From Eoetvoesiella caeni (GTDB lineage Bacteria > Pseudomonadota > Gammaproteobacteria > Burkholderiales > Burkholderiaceae_B), in NCBI RefSeq assembly GCF_003315175.1, contig NZ_QNRQ01000007.1:124001-188000 (forward strand): DNA of 64,000 nt, written 5' to 3'. The translations under genes and the position numbers were made by a program. Positions within the stretch are counted from its first letter, which is position 1, and each line of letters opens with the position of its first letter. This document shows positions 26,469 through 36,819 of the stretch, piece after piece. Below the pieces are notes generated by a model, which searched no databases, was not told where the DNA came from, and saw only the letters and a list, made by a program, of their open reading frames with translations.

Positions 26469-27977
26469 TTATAAAAACAAGTGGTATGCCGGGTTGTCCG
26501 TTTCGTTCCAGTAAGGATAGCCCAGCGACTCCAGGGACTGCTTGAGTTCTTTCTTGTCGGTGGGCGGCACCTGCATGCCAACCAGAATGCGCGCATAGTC
26601 GTCGCCCTGGTTGCGGTAATGGAACAGGCTGATGTTCCAGTTGGGGCTCATGGAGGTCAGGAACTTCATAAGCGCGCCCGGCCTTTCCGGAAACTCAAAG
26701 CGGAACAGCATTTCATTCTCGGCCAGCGTAGAGCGGCCCCCGACCATATAGCGTAAATGGGTCTTGGCCATTTCGTTGGACGTCAGGTCCAGCGTGGGTA
26801 TCCCTTTCTTGATGAGGCCGGCGGCGATGCGCTCGGACTCGCTTAACGAACCGATTTGCAGGCCCACAAACACCTGCGCCGCATTCGAGTCCGACATGCG
26901 GTAATTGAATTCGGTTACGCTGCGCTTGCCGATGGCTGCGCACAGCCGCAGGAAGCTGCCGCGTTTTTCGGGGATGGTCAGGGCGAAAAGCGCTTCGCGC
27001 GCCTCGCCGACATCGGCCCGGTCGGCTACAAAGCGCAGCCGGTCGAAATTCATATTGGCGCCGCTGGTAATGGCTATCAGCGTTTTGCCTTTCAGTTCGT
27101 GCAGCGCCGCGTAGCGTTTGGCTCCGGCCAGCGCCAGTGCGCCGGCGGGCTCGAGCACGCTGCGCGTGTCCTGGAACACATCCTTGATGGCGGCGCAGAT
27201 GGCGTCGGTGTCCACGGTTATGTAGTCATCGACGTATTGCTTGGCCAGCTTGAAGGTTTCAGAACCCACCAGCTTGACGGCCGTGCCGTCGGAAAACAGG
27301 CCGACATCGCTCAGTTCGATGCGCCGGCCCGCTTTGGCGCTGCGTGCCATCGCGTCCGAGTCGGCGGTCTGTACCCCGATGATCTTGATATTGGGACGCA
27401 ATTGCTTGATATAAGCGGCAACGCCCGCAATCAGGCCGCCGCCGCCGATGGGCACGAAGACGGCGTCGATTTGGTTGGGGTGCTGGCGCAGGATCTCCAT
27501 GCCTATCGTGCCCTGGCCCGCGATGACATCAGGGTCGTCGAAGGGATGAACGAAAGTAAGCTTTTCCTGTTTTTCCAGATCGAGCGCGTGGGCATAGGCG
27601 TCGGAGTAGCTGTCGCCGGCCAGTACCGCTTCGCCGCCAAGGGCGCGTACCGCGTCGACCTTGACCTTGGGGGTAGTGGTGGGCATGACTATTACCGCCC
27701 GGCAGCCCAGCCGCTTGGCCGAAAGCGCCACGCCCTGCGCATGGTTGCCGGCCGACGCCGCAATGACGCCGCGCTTGAGCTCGGCCGCGCTAAGGTTGGC
27801 CATTTTGTTGTAGGCGCCACGCAGCTTGAAGCTGAAAACCGCTTGCGTGTCTTCACGCTTTAAAAAGACCTTGTTCTGAATTCGCGTCGAGATTTGCGGT
27901 GCAAACTCCAGGGGGGACTCGATGGCGACATCGTAGACTTTCGATGTCAGTATGCGTTTCAGATAGTCGGTCGACAT
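26469..27977 (-). CDS. ilvA: Threonine ammonia-lyase, biosynthetic
   Basis: A 502-residue PLP enzyme. The Schiff-base Lys lies in AVFSFKLRGAYNKM, near residue 54. The glycine-rich phosphate cup is VPIGGGGLIAGVAAYIK, and two C-terminal ACT-like regulatory domains cover about 325-502. It deaminates threonine to 2-oxobutyrate, the first step to isoleucine, and is normally feedback-inhibited by isoleucine through the C-terminal domains. The start MSTDYLKR (27977) is chosen over an in-frame Met at 28079, because the upstream 34 residues do not resemble the family. Confidence 0.95.
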   Translation of the reverse strand: MSTDYLKRILTSKVYDVAIESPLEFAPQISTRIQNKVFLKREDTQAVFSFKLRGAYNKMANLSAAELKRGVIAASAGNHAQGVALSAKRLGCRAVIVMPTTTPKVKVDAVRALGGEAVLAGDSYSDAYAHALDLEKQEKLTFVHPFDDPDVIAGQGTIGMEILRQHPNQIDAVFVPIGGGGLIAGVAAYIKQLRPNIKIIGVQTADSDAMARSAKAGRRIELSDVGLFSDGTAVKLVGSETFKLAKQYVDDYITVDTDAICAAIKDVFQDTRSVLEPAGALALAGAKRYAALHELKGKTLIAITSGANMNFDRLRFVADRADVGEAREALFALTIPEKRGSFLRLCAAIGKRSVTEFNYRMSDSNAAQVFVGLQIGSLSESERIAAGLIKKGIPTLDLTSNEMAKTHLRYMVGGRSTLAENEMLFRFEFPERPGALMKFLTSMSPNWNISLFHYRNQGDDYARILVGMQVPPTDKKELKQSLESLGYPYWNETDNPAYHLFL

Positions 27978-28102
27978 AGCTAGTGAAGAAGAAAGGTTAG
28001 GGAAATACCTGGATGCAAGTAGATTACCACAGGCGTTTTGCTGTTTAGGCGGCTGGCGCAAGCCATCCATTGAGACCACTAATTCTGTAGACTAGCAGCC
28101 AT

Positions 28103-28672
28103 ATGGAAATGTGGATTCATGCATCGATTCATTGGTTGTTGGCCACCCTTGCGCTGCCCAAGGTGGGCCTTAGCGCCATCTTCGTTGTCAGCCTGGTGTC
28201 GGCCACGCTGCTGCCGCTGGGGTCGGAGCCGGCGGTCTTTGCGTATGCCAAGACGGTGCCGGACATGTTCTGGCCTGCCGTCCTGGCCGCTACTGTGGGC
28301 AATACGCTGGGCGGGATCATTACCTACTACATGGGGCTGGCGGCCGAGAAGGCGTTCGAGCGCTGGAAGGAAAAGCACGAGCACGCGGTTGCCGAGCATG
28401 GGCAGGCCGCTTCGCACCGTTTGAAGCCGGCGGCGTCGCTGCAAAAAATGGGCGGCCGCTGGCATTTGACTATCAGCCGATGGGTCCACAGGATGGGGCC
28501 GTCCGCCATGTTTTTTTCCTGGCTGCCGTTTGTGGGCGACCCTTTGTGCGCGGTCGGCGGCTGGCTGCGGCTTCCCTTCTGGCCGTCGGTCTTTTATATG
28601 GCGCTGGGCAAGTTTTTGCGGTATGCGGCCATGACAGCGGGCTTGCTTTGGGTGTTTCCCAACCTGCATTGA
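28103..28672 (+). CDS. YqaA/DedA (VTT domain) membrane protein
   Basis: A 189-residue inner-membrane protein with about four or five hydrophobic segments. It carries the SNARE-associated/VTT-type features LPLGSEPAVFAYAK and GNTLGGIITYYMG near the N-terminus, and WLPFVGDPLCAVGGWLRLPF further on. DedA-family proteins flip lipids or support membrane homeostasis; the YqaA subgroup has no assigned substrate. It is followed after 66 bases by the large FAD/Fe-S oxidoreductase. Confidence 0.85.
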   Translation: MEMWIHASIHWLLATLALPKVGLSAIFVVSLVSATLLPLGSEPAVFAYAKTVPDMFWPAVLAATVGNTLGGIITYYMGLAAEKAFERWKEKHEHAVAEHGQAASHRLKPAASLQKMGGRWHLTISRWVHRMGPSAMFFSWLPFVGDPLCAVGGWLRLPFWPSVFYMALGKFLRYAAMTAGLLWVFPNLH

Positions 28673-28738
28673 GCCGGCCGGCACGGGGCGATGAAGTAAA
28701 CTTGCGGTTGGATACTGCAATTCCCCTCCCGAGAAGCC

Positions 28739-31700
28739 ATGAACGCCCCTCTAGCTAGCCAGTTGCTTGCCGCTAAGGCCCCCGTCGAGCAAACCCCGCG
28801 TTTGCGCGAAATTCCCTACAACTACACGTCTTTTTCCGACCGCGAGATCGTCTTTCGGCTGCTGGGCGATGAGGCGTGGCAATGGTTAAGCGATTTGCGC
28901 GGCGAGCGGCGCACTGGGCGCTCCGCGCGCATGTTGTTCGAGGTCCTGGGCGATATTTGGGTGGTGCGGCGTAATCCATACTTGCAGGACGATCTGCTGG
29001 ACAATCCTAAGCGCCTGCGTTTGCTGATCGAGGCGCTTAACCACCGCCTAAGCGAGATCGATAACCGGCGCGACAGCAGCGATGCCAGTCGCGACAATAC
29101 TGTGGCGCGCCTGTTGCAGGCCGCGCGCGCTGCGGTGGCCGCCTTTGAAAACGAATTCGAGCAGACGCGCGACTTGCGCAAGCGCGTGCAGCGCCGCCTG
29201 GGACGCGTGACCGCCAAGGACAATATCAAGTTCGACGGCTTGTCGCGGGTCTCGCATGTTACCGATGCCACCGACTGGCGCGTGGAGTATCCGTTTGTGG
29301 TGCTTACGCCCGACGCCGAGGCCGAGATGGCCGCGCTGGTGCGCGCCTGTATCGAACTGGGCCTGACCATTATTCCCCGGGGGGGCGGTACCGGCTATAC
29401 CGGCGGCGCCATTCCGCTGACCTGGCGTTCGGTGGTGATCAATACTGAAAAGCTCGACGGACTGGGCGCGGTCGAATCCACGGTGTTGCCTGGCCTGGCC
29501 GAGCCGGTTGCCACGGTCTTGTCGGGCGCCGGGGTCGTTACCAAGCGTGTTACCGAAGCGGCCGAAGAAGCCGGCTTTGTCTTTGCCGTAGACCCGACCT
29601 CGGCCGACGCGTCCTGCGTGGGCGGCAACGTGGCGATGAATGCGGGCGGCAAGAAAGCGGTGTTGTGGGGCACGGCGCTGGACAATCTTGCGTGGTGGCG
29701 CATGGTCGACCCCCAGGGCAATTGGCTGGAGGTCACGCGTCTTGAACACAATATGGGCAAGATCCACGACGTTGACCAGGCGCACTTCGAACTGAAATGG
29801 TTCGACGGCGCGGCTGCTCCCGGCGCCAAGCTCTTGCGCACTGAAAAGCTCACCATCGAAGGCTCGCGCTTTCGCAAGGCTGGACTGGGCAAGGACGTTA
29901 CCGATAAATTCCTCGCCGGGCTGCCCGGCGTGCAGAAAGAAGGCTGCGACGGCCTGATCACTTCGGCGCGTTGGGTGCTGCATCGCATGCCGGGCCACAC
30001 GCGCACGGTTTGCCTGGAGTTCTTCGGCCAGGCGCGCGACGCCATTCCTTCGATTGTCGAAATCAAGAACTATCTGGACGGCGACGGCCGCGCGCGCGGC
30101 GCCATCCTGGCCGGCCTTGAGCACCTGGACGAACGCTATTTGCGGGCCGTCGGCTACGCTACGAAATCCAAGCGCGGCGGCTTTCCTAAAATGGTGCTGT
30201 TCGGCGATATCGTCGGCAACGATGCCGATGCGGTGGCCGCGGCCGCCAGCGAGGTCGTGCGCCTGGCCAACACGCGCCATGGCGAAGGCTTTGTCGCGGT
30301 CAGTGCCGAGGCCCGCAAGAAGTTCTGGCTGGACCGCGCCCGCACGGCGGCCATTGCGCGCCACACCAATGCCTTCAAGATCAACGAAGACGTGGTGATT
30401 CCCCTGAATCGCATGGGCGAATACACCGACGCGATCGAACGCATCAATATCGAGCTTTCTACCCGCAACAAGTTGCGCCTGCTCGATCAGCTCGAACTGT
30501 TCCTGAGCACCGGCGAGCTGCCGGTGGGCAAGACCGAAGACCACGACGATGTCGTGCATACGCGGGCCGAAGTCTTCCAGGAGCGCCGCGACGATGCGGT
30601 GCTTACCTTGCAGGCCGTGCGCGAGCGCTGGACCTGGCTGCTGGAAAACCTCGACATGCCGTTGGCGCAGGGCCTGCCCATCATGCTGGACCTGGGCATG
30701 CAGGCCCTGGAGCCGGCGCTGGCGCAACGTCTGCGTGACCAGGCTGATGTCCGGGTATTCGATGTGGTGCAGGACCATACCGTGCGCGTTTCCTGGAAGA
30801 CGGAAGTGCGCGCCGCCATGGAACGCTATTTCGGCGGAGCGGACTGTGCCGCAGTGCTGGCAGAGATCCAGGCCATTCACGATCGTGTGCTCAAGGGACG
30901 CGTGTTCGTGGCCTTGCACATGCACGCCGGCGACGGCAATGTGCACACGAATATTCCGGTCAATTCCGACAACTACGAAATGCTGCGCGAGGCCAATGAA
31001 ACAGTGGCCCGCATTATGCAGATTGCGCGCGACCTGGACGGCGTCATTTCGGGCGAGCATGGCATTGGCCTGACCAAATACGAGTTCCTGACGCAAGACG
31101 AGTTGCAGCCTTTCCAGGACTACAAGCAGCGCATCGACCCGGAAGGGCGCTTCAATGCGGGCAAGCTGATGCCGGGCGCCGATTTGCGCCATGCCTGGAC
31201 GCCCAGCTTCAACTTGATGGGCTATGAATCGCTCATCATGCAGCAAAGCGAGATCGGCGCGATCTCTACGGCCATCAAGGACTGTTTGCGTTGCGGCAAG
31301 TGCAAGCCGGTGTGCGCAACGCATGTGCCGCGCGCCAATTTGCTGTATTCGCCGCGCAACAAGATTCTGGCCACGTCGCTCCTTATCGAGGCCTTCCTGT
31401 ACGAAGAACAAACGCGCCGCGGCGTCAGCCTGAAGCACTGGGAAGAGTTCGAGGACGTGGCCGACCACTGCACGGTTTGCCACAAGTGCTACAACCCCTG
31501 TCCGGTCGATATCGACTTTGGCGATGTGTCCATGGAAATGCGCGCCTTGCTGCGGCGCATGGGCAAGAAGTCGTTCAATCCGGGGACCACGGCGGCGATG
31601 TTCTTCCTGAACGCCAAAGATCCCATGGTGATCAAGGCCACGCGCAAGGCCATGATCGACTTCGGCTACAAGGCCCAGCGCGCGGCGCATGACTTTCTCA

Positions 31701-32683
31701 AGGTTCCGGCGCGCAAGCAGGTGGCGGCGCCGCCGGCCACGATAGGCAAGGCGCCGATTCGGGAACAGGTCATTCACTTCATAAACAAGCGTATGCCGGG
31801 CGGGCTGCCGAAACAGACGGCGCGCAAGCTGCTTGATATTGAAGACGCCGACTACGTGCCTATCATCCGCAATCCGCAGGCGACGTCGGCGGATACCGAG
31901 GCGGTGTTTTATTTTCCGGGTTGCGGTTCCGAGCGCCTGTTTTCGCAGGTTGGCCTGGCAACGCAAGCCATGTTGTGGCATGTGGGCGTGCAGACGGTAT
32001 TGCCGCCGGGCTACCTGTGCTGCGGTTATCCGCAGCGCGGCAATGGCATGAACGACAAGGCCGAAAAGATCATCACGGACAACCGTGTGCTGTTCCATCG
32101 GATGGCAACGACGCTGAACTATCTGGATATCAAGACGGTGGTGGTGAGCTGCGGTACGTGCTACGACCAGCTGGCGGGCTATGAGTTCGAGAAGATATTC
32201 CCGGGCTGCCGTTTAATTGATATTCACGAATATTTGCTGGAAAAGGGTTTGCAGTTGGAAGGGGTTACGGGCACGCGCTATATGTACCACGACCCCTGCC
32301 ATACGCCGATGAAGCTGCAGGACCCGATGAAGACGGTGAAGTCGTTGTTGGGCGACAGCACGATCAAGGCGGACCGCTGCTGCGGCGAGTCGGGGACGCT
32401 GGCTGTGTCGCGTCCGGATATTTCGACCCAGGTGCGTTTCCGCAAGCAGGAAGAGCTGGCCAAGAACACGGCGGCGATTCGAGCCGACGGCTTCGACGGC
32501 GAGGTGAAGATTCTGACGTCGTGTCCTTCGTGCTTGCAGGGTTTGTCGCGGTTTGAAGAGGATACCGGGATGGACGCCGACTACATCGTTATCGAGATGG
32601 CCAAGCATATTCTGGGTTCCAGCTGGATGGAGGATTATGTGCGGGATGCGAATGCGGGGGGGATAGAGAGGGTGCTGGTTTAG
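28739..32683 (+). CDS. Single-chain FAD/FMN-binding and Fe-S oxidoreductase with DUF3683 N-terminus
   Basis: A 1314-residue protein. Residues about 1-170 form a DUF3683-like domain. A GlcD-type FAD-binding PCMH domain follows, with [18 protein letters not shown] near residue 216, and an FAD-oxidase C domain with [14 protein letters not shown] near residue 725. Then come two 4Fe-4S motifs ([23 protein letters not shown], about 845-925) and two CCG/GlcF-like regions ([33 protein letters not shown]). It joins in one chain what glycolate or D-lactate oxidases split into GlcD and GlcF. The substrate is probably a D-2-hydroxy acid (inference from YdiJ/GlcDF families), with electrons passing to quinone. 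A strong terminator follows. Confidence 0.88.
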   Translation: MNAPLASQLLAAKAPVEQTPRLREIPYNYTSFSDREIVFRLLGDEAWQWLSDLRGERRTGRSARMLFEVLGDIWVVRRNPYLQDDLLDNPKRLRLLIEALNHRLSEIDNRRDSSDASRDNTVARLLQAARAAVAAFENEFEQTRDLRKRVQRRLGRVTAKDNIKFDGLSRVSHVTDATDWRVEYPFVVLTPDAEAEMAALVRACIELGLTIIPRGGGTGYTGGAIPLTWRSVVINTEKLDGLGAVESTVLPGLAEPVATVLSGAGVVTKRVTEAAEEAGFVFAVDPTSADASCVGGNVAMNAGGKKAVLWGTALDNLAWWRMVDPQGNWLEVTRLEHNMGKIHDVDQAHFELKWFDGAAAPGAKLLRTEKLTIEGSRFRKAGLGKDVTDKFLAGLPGVQKEGCDGLITSARWVLHRMPGHTRTVCLEFFGQARDAIPSIVEIKNYLDGDGRARGAILAGLEHLDERYLRAVGYATKSKRGGFPKMVLFGDIVGNDADAVAAAASEVVRLANTRHGEGFVAVSAEARKKFWLDRARTAAIARHTNAFKINEDVVIPLNRMGEYTDAIERINIELSTRNKLRLLDQLELFLSTGELPVGKTEDHDDVVHTRAEVFQERRDDAVLTLQAVRERWTWLLENLDMPLAQGLPIMLDLGMQALEPALAQRLRDQADVRVFDVVQDHTVRVSWKTEVRAAMERYFGGADCAAVLAEIQAIHDRVLKGRVFVALHMHAGDGNVHTNIPVNSDNYEMLREANETVARIMQIARDLDGVISGEHGIGLTKYEFLTQDELQPFQDYKQRIDPEGRFNAGKLMPGADLRHAWTPSFNLMGYESLIMQQSEIGAISTAIKDCLRCGKCKPVCATHVPRANLLYSPRNKILATSLLIEAFLYEEQTRRGVSLKHWEEFEDVADHCTVCHKCYNPCPVDIDFGDVSMEMRALLRRMGKKSFNPGTTAAMFFLNAKDPMVIKATRKAMIDFGYKAQRAAHDFLKVPARKQVAAPPATIGKAPIREQVIHFINKRMPGGLPKQTARKLLDIEDADYVPIIRNPQATSADTEAVFYFPGCGSERLFSQVGLATQAMLWHVGVQTVLPPGYLCCGYPQRGNGMNDKAEKIITDNRVLFHRMATTLNYLDIKTVVVSCGTCYDQLAGYEFEKIFPGCRLIDIHEYLLEKGLQLEGVTGTRYMYHDPCHTPMKLQDPMKTVKSLLGDSTIKADRCCGESGTLAVSRPDISTQVRFRKQEELAKNTAAIRADGFDGEVKILTSCPSCLQGLSRFEEDTGMDADYIVIEMAKHILGSSWMEDYVRDANAGGIERVLV

Positions 32684-32708
32684 GCTTCTATTCCGCTGCA
32701 AGTGAAGG

Positions 32709-32743
32709 CCAGGCTCGGTTGTTGAGCCTGGTTTTTCTTTTTG
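32709..32743 (+). terminator. Rho-independent terminator of the FAD/Fe-S oxidoreductase gene
   Basis: Eight-base arms (32709-32716 and 32724-32731) with a 7-base loop are followed at once by TTTTTCTTTTT. It lies 26 bases past the stop. Confidence 0.92.
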
Positions 32744-32778
32744 GGTTTGTTGTTGTTGGGTTCTTGAGCCGTGCGCGC

Positions 32779-32890
32779 GGGGCCGGGGGTGGGGTTGTGC
32801 TCCTCGGGTCCAGTTCGTCGCCCTGCGGCGCCGAACCCCGCTAGGCTCGCTTGGACCCGCTTTACGTCGCCCAACCCCACCCCCGGCCCC
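32779..32890. repeat. Large GC-rich inverted repeat (cruciform-like)
   Basis: Nineteen-base perfect outer arms lie at 32779-32797 and 32872-32890. A nested pair (GGGTCCA at 32806-32812, TGGACCC at 32852-32858) sits inside the 74-base interior. No reading frame of substance covers it. The rest of 32684-33157 holds the terminator above and nothing further that I recognise. Confidence 0.8.
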
Positions 32891-33157
32891 CCACGCCCTC
32901 AGGGTGTTTGTTCAAGGGAGGGTGTCGTCTCTGGGTTGTTCATGTGCTCTGAGCTGGACGGGTGACGGCGCCACAATTGGCTGCGCTTTGATAGGCCAGG
33001 CCCAAACGTAGACGAGGACAGCTCCTGACTTGTCTGTGGAAGTGTGCAATTCGCATCTCGTATTGCTACGACGGTGATACTGTCAAGAGCGTCGAGCGTG
33101 CTGTTGGAATGCTTTAGTCGGTGGTCAGTCTTGTCTTTTTCTGTTGGCCGCCGGTTC

Positions 33158-33595
33158 TTACTTCGCGAATAGTGAGTCCAAATCGTTGAACGCTTTGAAT
33201 TCCAGGGCATTGCCGGATGGATCAAGGAAAAACAGGGTGGCTTGTTCACCGGGTTGGCCTTTGAAGCGGATGTGGGGCTCGATGATGAACTTGGTGTTGG
33301 CGGCCTGTAGCTTGGCGGCCAGGGCGTGCCAGTCGGCCATTTCCAGGACCACGCCGAAGTGGCGTATGGGGACGTTGTGATCGTCCACGGCGTTGGTGTG
33401 CTGGCTGGCGCCGGCGCATTCTTGGGGCGAGAGGTGGGCGACGATCTGGTGGCCGAAGAGGTTGAAGTCGACCCATTGGTCCGACGAACGGCCTTCGGGG
33501 CAGCCCAGCAATTGGCCATAGAAGGCGCGGGCTTCGGCGAGGTCTCGTACTGGGAAGGCTAGGTGGAAGGGGCGCAGGGCGGGGGTTGCGGGCAT
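33158..33595 (-). CDS. VOC family (glyoxalase/dioxygenase-fold) protein
   Basis: A 145-residue single-chain VOC protein. Metal-ligand-like positions are the first His in [11 protein letters not shown], the His in [11 protein letters not shown], and the final Glu in [16 protein letters not shown] proteins range from lyases to antibiotic-binding and dioxygenase types; the substrate is not evident here. The start at 33595 (MPATPAL) is the Met just before the fold; the open frame continues upstream without resemblance. It is at the edge of the accessory stretch. Confidence 0.85.
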   Translation of the reverse strand: MPATPALRPFHLAFPVRDLAEARAFYGQLLGCPEGRSSDQWVDFNLFGHQIVAHLSPQECAGASQHTNAVDDHNVPIRHFGVVLEMADWHALAAKLQAANTKFIIEPHIRFKGQPGEQATLFFLDPSGNALEFKAFNDLDSLFAK

Positions 33596-33798
33596 GGTGG
33601 TCAGTCGAATGGTTTGTTGTGGGTAACGGCTTGCGCCGGTAGGGGCTCTTGGGCTGTGCAGGTTAAACGAAGTTAGGCAATTTAGCTTTAATACATGTAT
33701 TTTAATTGTGCGAATTTTCGGCGATCGCGCAGGATGGCAGGCCATACTGAACAACTTCAGTCGCCATGTGGAGACGAATCGGTAATCTTTCGCCAGGA

Positions 33799-34050
33799 TC
33801 AGCTGCTGTTGATCCAATCTTGTGTATCCCGGATGAACCAGGGAAGATTCAACCTTTCTCCCTCGCCGGACTGTATGGTCAGGCGCTGACCCGAAGAACC
33901 GGGAGTGTTGTTCGCGCCATGTGTTGTGGAAGATGGGTGGCTGCGATAGTCTAGGCCGGTTTGCGGGGGCGGAGTATGCGCGCAGGCGGCGATCGACGCG
34001 CACGCGACCGCGATAAGGACTGGCCGTAGTGCTAAGTGTAGGGTCTTCAT
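33799..34050 (-). CDS. Small putative lipoprotein, unknown function
   Basis: An 83-residue reading frame with a basic N-terminus ([10 protein letters not shown]), a hydrophobic core and a lipobox-like IAAC, so Cys near residue 23 could be lipidated. The remainder is polar and Pro/Ser/Gly-rich, with no recognised domain. The start at 34050 gives the signal peptide its usual position; the Shine-Dalgarno is weak. It is 71 bases downstream of the marR-type gene on the same strand, so the two may be cotranscribed. The 203 bases between this gene and the VOC gene show nothing I recognise. Confidence 0.5.
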   Translation of the reverse strand: MKTLHLALRPVLIAVACASIAACAHTPPPQTGLDYRSHPSSTTHGANNTPGSSGQRLTIQSGEGERLNLPWFIRDTQDWINSS

Positions 34051-34121
34051 AAGATTCTGATTTCCACTAGCGACACAGGTGATGGGGCTGATTCTAGCCA
34101 AAATGGACGTCAAAAAGACAA

Positions 34122-34541
34122 TCACAATAATGCATTGACCAAGCCAGCCAGGGCTTTCTGTTGTTCCGGGCTGATAGGCTTCAGAAGGGACTCTGCAACT
34201 TGATTGAATGATGTGCTTGCCTCATCAAACACCCTCGTACCAGCTTCGGTAAGTACAACTAATCTTACCCTTGCGTCACGTTCGACATGGTCTTTTTCCA
34301 CCAGACCAATTTTTTCCATTGGGTTGAGCACTCTGGTCACGCCTGAAGCACTAAGGCCAACGGCCTGGGCAAGATCAATTCGTCTCATCCTGTGGGCTGG
34401 CGCTGACTTCAGGCTACGAAGGATAAGGTATTCAGTCAAACCTATCCCATAGAGGGACAGGGGGCGGCTAAGTTGTCCCTGAATTCTGGATTGAAGGTTG
34501 GTAAGTTGAATCAATAACTCACCATGCGGCGGCGTTACCAT
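34122..34541 (-). CDS. MarR-family transcriptional regulator
   Basis: A 139-residue winged-helix regulator. The recognition region is IDLAQAVGLSASGVTRVLNPMEKIGLVEKD (about residues 55-85), and the wing contains DARVRLVVLTEAG. MarR proteins usually repress divergent or adjacent transport and detoxification genes and release DNA on binding a phenolic ligand. Divergent from it, 232 bases away, is the YdeI/OmdA-like gene, a possible target. No clear operator palindrome was found in that gap. The surrounding bases are visibly AT-richer than the core genes. Confidence 0.88.
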   Translation of the reverse strand: MVTPPHGELLIQLTNLQSRIQGQLSRPLSLYGIGLTEYLILRSLKSAPAHRMRRIDLAQAVGLSASGVTRVLNPMEKIGLVEKDHVERDARVRLVVLTEAGTRVFDEASTSFNQVAESLLKPISPEQQKALAGLVNALL

Positions 34542-34773
34542 TTTAGTCCTTGATTTATGTTTGATCTCGCAAGTTTATGCTGGTTTTGTTGCGCAGTCAA
34601 CCATATCGCAAGAATACGGCCAACTTGGCTGTGGCCAGCTCGAATCGGCACGCGTCTTGTGGTCGCATCTTGGAAGTTTCCCGCTGTCGATGTAAGCTAG
34701 TTTTCTTTTGACCGACGAGCCGTTGCGGCGAGGCGCCATCGAAACTTCGTCGGGGCTTCAAAGGCATCCCGAA

Positions 34774-35322
34774 ATGTCAGAAACAGGAATCTCTACATTC
34801 AAGACAAAACTGCTTCGCCCGGCCAGCCCCGGAAAGGGCGACTCATGGGCGTTCCTTGTGCTGCCAAAGGCTGTCAGCGAGAAGCTGCCCAGGCGTGGCA
34901 GGACTTCGGTGCAAGGGGCTATTAACGGGCACCCGTTTCAAGCCACGCTTGAGCCGGATGGCCAGCTTAGCCACTGGCTGAAGGTCGACAAGAACCTGCA
35001 AGAAGCAGCGGCGGCGTCGCCGGGACAGACGGTTACTGTTCAGGTTTCTTCGGCCAAGCCAGAGCCGGAACCGAAGCTGCCCGACGACTTGCGGGAAGCA
35101 CTGGCTAAGTCTCCAGAAGCCAAGGCTACCTGGGAAGACACGACGACTATTGCACGTCTTGATTGGATTCACTGGATTGAGTCCGCAAAGCAGGCCAAGA
35201 CTCGAAAAAGCCGGATTTATAATGCCTGCGATATGCTGGCTTCGGGCAAGAAGCGTGTGTGCTGCTTTGACCAATCGGGCTATTACAGCAAGGGTCTCAG
35301 TGCACCGAAAGCGGAAGACTAG
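34774..35322 (+). CDS. DUF1905 / YdeI-OmdA (bacteriocin-protection-like) family protein
   Basis: A 182-residue protein. Residues about 8-95 resemble DUF1905 (FKTKLLRP...WAFLVLPKAV...INGHPFQATLEPDG). The C-terminal part resembles the YdeI/OmpD-associated OmdA domain (LPDDLREALAKSPEAKATWE, then WIHWIESAKQAKTRKSRI). Such proteins are linked to stress and bacteriocin or antimicrobial-peptide resistance in a few enterobacteria; function here is unproven. The start at 34774 (MSETG) fits the family. An in-frame TTG at 34708 would add 22 residues without resemblance. Confidence 0.8.
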   Translation: MSETGISTFKTKLLRPASPGKGDSWAFLVLPKAVSEKLPRRGRTSVQGAINGHPFQATLEPDGQLSHWLKVDKNLQEAAAASPGQTVTVQVSSAKPEPEPKLPDDLREALAKSPEAKATWEDTTTIARLDWIHWIESAKQAKTRKSRIYNACDMLASGKKRVCCFDQSGYYSKGLSAPKAED

Positions 35323-35472
35323 CGGTATGGCGCCGTATACCGTTGGCGTATTGCGGCTAAGTTCATGCCTGGATAAGATGCTTTGAGTTGATTTGAGGCA
35401 CAGGAAAATAGACTGTAATCGGCCACACGCCGCGGCTGATTTGCATGTTGGACGTTTAAGCGGAGACAAACG

Positions 35473-36117
35473 ATGGCACGGGTTCGTGTTGAAGGCTTCA
35501 CGATTTCGCTAGATGGATACGGGGCGGGTCCGGATCAGGACATCGACAATCCGCTGGGCATAGGCGGAACGGAGCTGCACCAGTGGCTATTGCCAACGCG
35601 TACGTTCCAAAAGACCTTGTTTGGCAAGGACGGCGGTACGACCGGGATTGACAATGATTTCGCCGCTCGCGGCTTTCAGGATGTTGGGGCCTGGATACTT
35701 GGAAGGAATATGTTCGGCCCCATTCGTGGGGACTGGCCGGACGCCAACTGGAAAGGCTGGTGGGGCGACAACCCGCCGTACCATGTTCCAACCTTCATCT
35801 TGACCCATCATGCCCGTGCACCCATCCAGATGGACGGCGGCACTACGTTTCATTTCATAACGGGCGGCATTCGCGAGGCGCTGGACCGTGCCCGCGAGGC
35901 CGCTGCGGGAAGGGACGTGCGGATCGGCGGTGGGCCGGACACAATACGGCAGTATCTTCGCGAGGGCCTCGTCGATGAACTGCACGTTGCTATCGCGCCG
36001 ATCCTGCTTGGGCAGGGAGAGCCGCTGTTCGAAGGGCTTGACTTGCCAGCGCTGGGATATGAATGCGTTGAGTTCGTCGCGTCGGAGAAGGCCACGCATG
36101 TCGTTCTACGGCGCTAG
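35473..36117 (+). CDS. RibD C-terminal / dihydrofolate reductase-fold protein
   Basis: A 214-residue NADPH-dependent reductase-like protein. It opens with a DHFR-type strand (RVEGFTISLDGYGAGP), has GAWILGRNMFGP near residue 73, and carries the cofactor region DVRIGGGPDTIRQYLREGLVDELH near residue 152. Proteins of this group act on pteridine-like or unknown substrates and are common in accessory regions. A Shine-Dalgarno-like GCGGAGA lies before the ATG. A truncated, highly similar second copy of its last 81 residues is found 1.2 kb downstream (37066-37311). Confidence 0.87.
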   Translation: MARVRVEGFTISLDGYGAGPDQDIDNPLGIGGTELHQWLLPTRTFQKTLFGKDGGTTGIDNDFAARGFQDVGAWILGRNMFGPIRGDWPDANWKGWWGDNPPYHVPTFILTHHARAPIQMDGGTTFHFITGGIREALDRAREAAAGRDVRIGGGPDTIRQYLREGLVDELHVAIAPILLGQGEPLFEGLDLPALGYECVEFVASEKATHVVLRR

Positions 36118-36159
36118 GCTGGCGCATGGACGACATGCGGTAGGCTAGATGCCAGGTAT

Positions 36160-36819
36160 TCACGAAATGGCGGGAAGCCCTTTCTGTTGCATTCGCCATA
36201 CCAGAAGATCGAAGCGATCTTGGCCGAAGAACGGCTCGCCGTCAAAGACAAATAACGGCACTCCCCAATGTCCGGCCTCATATTGGGCGGCCTGGTTGGC
36301 ATCTATTTCGGCAGTCATGCCGGCGGGATCAGCTTCGATGGCGCGCTCCAAGTCTACCAAGCTTAATCCGGCGCGTTCGGCGGCGCATGCCAGATGCGTT
36401 CCTTCGTTCCAGCCGGTGATGCTGCCGTCCCACAAAAGGCGGCCGACTTCTGCGATGAATGGGATGCCTTTGCCTTGGCGATTGGCTGCGATCCCCAACC
36501 GTGTCAGTTGGTCAATGTGCGGTTGGTCAGGCGAGATTTCGCGCGTAGCCATGTTCTGAACAACAGGATCGGGTGAAGGCCAGCGGTACGGCATACCGAG
36601 GAATGCGGCAACGCGTTCGCAGTCGGCGAGGACGTACCGCATCGCCAATGGATGCTGGCTTTTGAAGTAATCGGGATAGCGGATGGCCAGCGGGTACACG
36701 ATCCGAAGATTCCACTTCACGTCGCGCCGCTTCGATAGCGAGACGATACGCGGCAATGCAAGATAGCTGTATGGACTGCGAAATGACCAATACAGGTCAA
36801 CGGTGAAATCACGGCTCAT
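36160..36819 (-). CDS. DsbA-family / 2-hydroxychromene-2-carboxylate isomerase-like protein
   Basis: A 219-residue thioredoxin-fold protein with GST-kappa/HCCA-isomerase features. It begins DLYWSFRSPYSYLALPRI, where a Ser sits where DsbA has CxxC. A helical insert follows, and the C-terminal WGVPLFVFDGEPFFGQDRFDLL is typical of the family. It probably uses glutathione to isomerise or conjugate an aromatic or other small molecule. The start MSRDFT (36819) with a GGAAAC ribosome site is preferred over 36906. It lies between the intact and the broken copy of the DHFR-like gene. Confidence 0.85.
   Translation of the reverse strand: MSRDFTVDLYWSFRSPYSYLALPRIVSLSKRRDVKWNLRIVYPLAIRYPDYFKSQHPLAMRYVLADCERVAAFLGMPYRWPSPDPVVQNMATREISPDQPHIDQLTRLGIAANRQGKGIPFIAEVGRLLWDGSITGWNEGTHLACAAERAGLSLVDLERAIEADPAGMTAEIDANQAAQYEAGHWGVPLFVFDGEPFFGQDRFDLLVWRMQQKGLPAIS

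Noticed and set aside
29048-32098. A 1016-residue open frame antisense to the FAD/Fe-S oxidoreductase
   Set aside because: Same reason: a long stop-free antisense frame in GC-rich DNA, without any known motif, opposite a clear gene.
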